64,000 nt of DNA from DASSNU01 sp035701265 (GTDB lineage: Bacteria > Gemmatimonadota > Gemmatimonadetes > Gemmatimonadales > Gemmatimonadaceae): contig DASSNU010000021.1 in the NCBI GenBank assembly GCA_035701265.1, positions 438,881-502,880 on the forward strand, given 5' to 3'. The notes beneath the pieces are model-generated. The model was not told where the DNA came from. It worked only from the letters and a program-made list of their open reading frames with translations, and searched no databases. Made by a program: the position numbers and the translations under genes. The first letter of the stretch is position 1, and the number at the start of each line of letters is the position of its first letter. This document shows positions 60,304-64,000 of this stretch, piece by piece.

Positions 60304-60549
60304 ATGGCCGCCGAATCGCCAGAACAGCAGCGCCCCGAGGGAGTCTACTACGGCGGCGCCGACGCCGTCCCCGACACGCCGGGTTCTGCACGGCACGGCG
60401 CGGAGCCCAATCAGGATCCCGGACCGGCAGGCGCCGACGCTCCGCTGGCACGCGTGCGTTCGAGCGGCGGGCTGCCGGTGGCGCTCTGGGTCGTCCTCGC
60501 GGTGCTCGCGATCGCGGCGCTGCTCTACGGGATCGGCTTCAGCCGGTGA
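60304..60549 (+). CDS. Hypothetical single-helix membrane protein
   Basis: An 81-residue protein. A GGGAG ribosome-binding site lies before the ATG. A polar, Pro/Gly-rich N-terminal half (VYYGGADAVPDTPGS) is followed by one hydrophobic helix (LPVALWVVLAVLAIAALLYGIGF) at the extreme C-terminus, as in tail-anchored proteins. I do not recognise the family. It may be co-transcribed with sdhCAB (60-base gap). Confidence 0.55.
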   Translation: MAAESPEQQRPEGVYYGGADAVPDTPGSARHGAEPNQDPGPAGADAPLARVRSSGGLPVALWVVLAVLAIAALLYGIGFSR

Positions 60550-60579
60550 GCGTGCGCGCCCGAGCGTGCCGCCGGTGCG

Positions 60580-61134
60580 TCATACCTTCGGGAGTGTGAC
60601 GCCCCGCTGCCCCTGGTACTTCCCCTTCCGGTCCTGGTACGAGGTCTCCGGGGGTTCGTCGCCCTCGAAGAACAGAACCTGCGCGATGCCCTCGTTGGCG
60701 TAGATCTTGGCGGGGAGGGGCGTGGTGTTGGAGATCTCCAGCGTCACGAACCCTTCCCACTCCGGCTCGAAGGGCGTGACGTTGGTGATGATGCCGCAGC
60801 GCGCGTAGGTGGACTTGCCGACCGTCACCGTCATGATGTTCCGCGGAATGCGGAAGTACTCCACGGAGCGCGCCAGAGCGAAGGAGTTGGGCGGCACGAT
60901 GCAGATGTCGCCGGAAAACTCCACGAAGGAGCGCGGATCGAAGTCCTTGGGATCGACGATCGAATTGAGGACGTTGGTGAAGATCCGGAACTCGTTGGCG
61001 ACGCGCATGTCGTAGCCGTAGGAGCTCACGCCGAAAGAGATCACCCCCTCGCGAACTTGGCGGTCGGCAAAGGGCTCGATCATCCTGTGCTCGAGCGCCA
61101 TGCGGCGAATCCAGCGGTCGGACTTGATGGACAT
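60580..61134 (-). CDS. dcd: dCTP deaminase
   Basis: A 184-residue trimeric enzyme converting dCTP to dUTP, or to dUMP in bifunctional forms. Motifs: MSIKSDRWIRRMALEHRMIEPF at the start, SSYGYDMRVANEF, NSFALARSVEYFRIPRN, the substrate loop VGKSTYARCGI with Ser/Arg, and the catalytic Glu in WEGFVTLEISNTTPLPAKIY. C-terminal SYQDRKGKYQGQ closes over the nucleotide. It is transcribed divergently from nuoA and convergently with the sdh operon. Confidence 0.95.
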   Translation of the reverse strand: MSIKSDRWIRRMALEHRMIEPFADRQVREGVISFGVSSYGYDMRVANEFRIFTNVLNSIVDPKDFDPRSFVEFSGDICIVPPNSFALARSVEYFRIPRNIMTVTVGKSTYARCGIITNVTPFEPEWEGFVTLEISNTTPLPAKIYANEGIAQVLFFEGDEPPETSYQDRKGKYQGQRGVTLPKV

Positions 61135-61289
61135 GGGGGAGCGTTGGAGTGGAGAGCAGGGGAGGCGTGCGGCGACGATGCGCGCCGCGGCCGGGCGACA
61201 AGCGCGGGCAATGTACCGCGAGTGGTGGGCGGCCGGAAGTCGCGCGCAGCGGTCTTCGCGGCGGAGCGTGCGTGGTCACGCCGTGCGCG

Positions 61290-61319
61290 TTGACACCCTC
61301 CCGCCGCGCGCGATAAGTT
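61290..61319 (+). promoter_or_regulatory. Promoter of the nuo operon
   Basis: TTGACA (61290-61295), 18 bases, TAAGTT (61314-61319). The nuoA ATG is 45 bases past the -10. A small inverted repeat, GTGAA-AAAA-TTCAC (61336-61349), lies in the leader. No clear dcd promoter is seen in the 228-base gap; a weak TACATT at 61210-61215 on the minus strand is possible. Confidence 0.7.
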
Positions 61320-61363
61320 ACGGCGGCACGGGTAAGTGAAAAAATTCACGAATTGGGAGAGGG

Positions 61364-61768
61364 ATGGCTCGCGCGTACTTCCCACTGCTGTTGCTGATCG
61401 GCTTCGTCGTCGCCAACGCGGTGATGATGGTCGCCGTCTCCCACCTCGTCATCCGCCGCCGGCCGACCCCCGTCAAGCAGACACCGTACGAGTCCGGGAT
61501 CCCCGTGCTGGGGGATGCCCGCGAGCGGTTTTCCGTCAAGTTTTACATGGTCGCCATCTCGTTCATCATCTTCGATGTCGAGACGGTGCTACTCTTTCCG
61601 TGGGCCGCGCAGTTCAAGAACCTGTCGTGCCTGGTGCCGCTGCAGAACGGCGCCTGCCCCGCCGGACAGACGACCATCGCGCCTTTCATCGCCATGCTGA
61701 TCTTCGTGATCGTGCTGACGGTGGGGCTCGTCTACGAGTGGAAGAAGGGAGCGCTGCAATGGGATTGA
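61364..61768 (+). CDS. nuoA: NADH-quinone oxidoreductase subunit A
   Basis: A 134-residue protein with three membrane helices. The conserved loop KQTPYESGIPVLGDARERFSVKFY (in two parts around the Glu and Arg residues) and FIIFDVETVLLFPWA identify NuoA. Between helices 2 and 3 there is a short Cys-containing insert (LSCLVPLQNGACPAG) not present in E. coli. GGGAGAGGG before the ATG is the ribosome-binding site. It is the first gene of the complex I operon. Confidence 0.95.
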   Translation: MARAYFPLLLLIGFVVANAVMMVAVSHLVIRRRPTPVKQTPYESGIPVLGDARERFSVKFYMVAISFIIFDVETVLLFPWAAQFKNLSCLVPLQNGACPAGQTTIAPFIAMLIFVIVLTVGLVYEWKKGALQWD

Positions 61769-62391
61769 CGTCCCCCCCCGAACGGGGCCTGGAGTACCAC
61801 CCGGAGGGGAGCGAGGCGTGGGTGACCACGCGCATGGACGTGCTGGACAAGTACGTGAATCTGGCGCGCGCCAACTCGCTCTGGCCCATGCCCTTCGGCA
61901 CCGCCTGCTGCGCCATCGAGTTCATGGCCACGGCTGCCAGCAAGTTCGATCTCGCGCGCTTCGGCATGGAGCGCATGAGCTTCTCCCCGCGTCAGGCGGA
62001 TGTGCTCATCTGCGCCGGGCGCGTCCCGTTCAAGCTGGCCCCGGTGCTGCGCCGCATCTGGCAGCAGATGCCGCAGCCCAAGTGGTGCATCTCCATGGGC
62101 GCGTGCGCCTCGTCCGGCGGGATGTTCGACAACTACGCCGTGGTACAGGGGATCGACACCATCATCCCGGTGGACGTGTACGTGCCGGGGTGTCCGCCGC
62201 GACCGGAGGGGCTGCTGTACGGCATCCGCCTGCTGCAGGAGAAGATCAAGCGTGAACGGCGCAGCGACGAGGAGATCCGGCAGGAAATGGAGCCCGATCC
62301 GCGCACCGAGCTGTACATTCCGCCGGCGGTGATCGACGAGCTGTCGGAGCCGTTCGGGAACTCGGTGCACCAGACCCGGTCCGGGCTGTGA
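61759..62391 (+). CDS. nuoB: NADH-quinone oxidoreductase subunit B
   Basis: ATG 61759 overlaps nuoA by 10 bases; 210 residues. The N2 cluster ligands are the tandem Cys in GTACCAIEFM, the Cys in SMGACASSGGMF and the Cys in YVPGCPPRPE. SPRQADVLICAGRV is also typical. It carries the terminal iron-sulfur centre that reduces quinone. The C-terminal extension of about 30 residues is charged. Confidence 0.96.
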   Translation: MGLTSPPERGLEYHPEGSEAWVTTRMDVLDKYVNLARANSLWPMPFGTACCAIEFMATAASKFDLARFGMERMSFSPRQADVLICAGRVPFKLAPVLRRIWQQMPQPKWCISMGACASSGGMFDNYAVVQGIDTIIPVDVYVPGCPPRPEGLLYGIRLLQEKIKRERRSDEEIRQEMEPDPRTELYIPPAVIDELSEPFGNSVHQTRSGL

Positions 62392-63095
62392 GCGAGTCCG
62401 CACTGCCCGTCGTGCCCGGGAGCGGCCGCCCCGACGCTCCCGCGCCCGTGACGCCGCGAGGGGTGCCGCACCGCGGCGGGGCGCCGAATCCGTCGGCCGA
62501 TGCCCTGCGCGCGCGCTTCGGCTCCGCCGTGCACCGCGTGGACGTGGTGTGGGGAGAGACCACGGTCTACATCGACCCCACGCGCGTGCTCGAGATCGTC
62601 CGCTGGCTGCACGACGATCCGGAGCAGCGCTACGACTACCTGTCCGATGTGACGGCGGTGGAGTATCGCGACGCGGAGCTGCCGCTCGAGGTGGTGTGGC
62701 ATCTGCGCTCGCTGCCGTTCCGTCGATTCCTGCGGCTCAAGGCGGCGCTCCCCAAGGGCACCGGGAGCGCACTGGAAGTCGAGAGCGTCTGGCCGGTGTA
62801 TCGCGGGGCTGATTGGCTGGAACGTGAATGCTACGACATGTTCGGCGTGCGCTTCCGCGGCCACCCCGATCTGCGCCGCATTCTCATGTGGGAGCAGTAT
62901 CGCGAGGGATTTCCGCTGCGGAAGGACTTTCCGCTGCGCGGGCGGTTCAGCCGGTCGGAGCAGTTGCGGCAGGCGCTGGCCGTGAATCCCGAGGCGCGCT
63001 ACTCCATCGAGGAGCTCTCGGTGGCCGAAGCCTACGCCGAGCTTCCGGAAGACGTGCGGCACCGACTCGCCTCGGGCGAGCGCACGGGAGAATAG
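62388..63095 (+). CDS. nuoC: NADH-quinone oxidoreductase subunit C
   Basis: GTG 62388 overlaps the nuoB stop; 235 residues. The first 45 residues are Pro/Ala/Gly-rich. The 30-kDa-subunit core follows: YDYLSDVTAVEY, VESVWPVYRGADWLERECYDMFGVRF (in part), GHPDLRRILMWEQYREGFPLRKDFP. It is separate from NuoD, not fused as in E. coli. It is part of the peripheral arm connecting to NuoB and NuoD. Confidence 0.95.
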   Translation: MSESALPVVPGSGRPDAPAPVTPRGVPHRGGAPNPSADALRARFGSAVHRVDVVWGETTVYIDPTRVLEIVRWLHDDPEQRYDYLSDVTAVEYRDAELPLEVVWHLRSLPFRRFLRLKAALPKGTGSALEVESVWPVYRGADWLERECYDMFGVRFRGHPDLRRILMWEQYREGFPLRKDFPLRGRFSRSEQLRQALAVNPEARYSIEELSVAEAYAELPEDVRHRLASGERTGE

Positions 63096-63098
63096 GCG

Positions 63099-64000
<902 letters not shown>

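Noticed and set aside
61336..61349. GTGAA-AAAA-TTCAC inverted repeat as an operator of nuo
   Set aside because: Only a 5-bp stem and no second copy seen; kept as a remark in the promoter entry.

Overview
This 64 kb window is a densely packed chromosomal segment of a very GC-rich bacterium. I infer Gemmatimonadota or a close relative in the FCB group. The pointers are the housekeeping gene order, a caa3-type cytochrome oxidase, class B succinate dehydrogenase, heavy use of GTG starts with 4-base stop/start overlaps, and promoters whose -10 element reads TAnnTT, reminiscent of Bacteroidetes (TAnnTTTG). No rRNA, phage, insertion sequence or CRISPR array is visible. There is one tRNA, tRNA-Leu(CAA).

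Layout. 1-6.0 kb (+): acyl-CoA catabolism, with the end of a methylmalonyl-CoA-type mutase catalytic subunit, a methyltransferase, the B12-binding mutase subunit, an acyl-CoA carboxylase carboxyltransferase, an AtuA homologue split into two genes, and a LiuC/AtuE-like hydratase. 6.0-10.7 kb (+): primary-type sigma factor, RecQ and an acyl-CoA dehydrogenase. 10.7-14.0 kb (+): RNase E/G with a long structured leader, ribosomal proteins L21 and L27, and a small protein, ending in a bidirectional terminator. 14.1-16.9 kb (-): two exported amidohydrolases, one of which has lost its metal ligands. 17.0-17.1 kb: a 13-bp minisatellite. 17.1-26.7 kb (-): a ten-gene operon headed by a TetR regulator. 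It encodes a BoxB-like di-iron epoxidase, PaaG-like and PaaF-like crotonases, aldehyde dehydrogenase, PaaJ/PcaF-like thiolase, 3-hydroxyacyl-CoA dehydrogenase and an amidohydrolase. It looks like a mixed box/paa route for aerobic aromatic acyl-CoA breakdown.

26.7-29.2 kb (+): ECF sigma, zinc anti-sigma, LTxxQ periplasmic protein, tRNA-Leu and a small exported protein. 29.3-35.8 kb (-): PAP2 phosphatase, then SDR, CtaC, CtaD, CtaE, a membrane protein and a cytochrome c. The CtaD lacks the proton-channel Glu and Lys. 36.0-39.4 kb (+): leucyl aminopeptidase and a TonB-plug outer-membrane protein. 39.4-52.9 kb (+): an unbroken 16-gene run: yicC, gmk, rpoZ, coaBC, udg, dnaB, radA, ispD, tsaC, LMW-PTP, aroE, comF, gap, a small membrane gene, pgk, tpiA. 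53.0-60.5 kb (+): secG, carA, HU, moaD, moaE, mdh, sdhCAB. 60.6-61.1 kb (-): dcd. 61.3-64 kb (+): start of the nuo operon (nuoA, B, C, partial D).

The strongest cross-cutting signal is a recurring promoter, TTGnCn-17/18-TAnnTT, found by eye before about ten transcription units. In six of them the start codon lies 45 or 46 nt after the -10 hexamer. A palindrome CGAACGNNCGTTCG sits at the presumed transcription start of the TetR operon, and a second copy lies just upstream of the HU promoter.

All calls come from reading the sequence. No database search was run.
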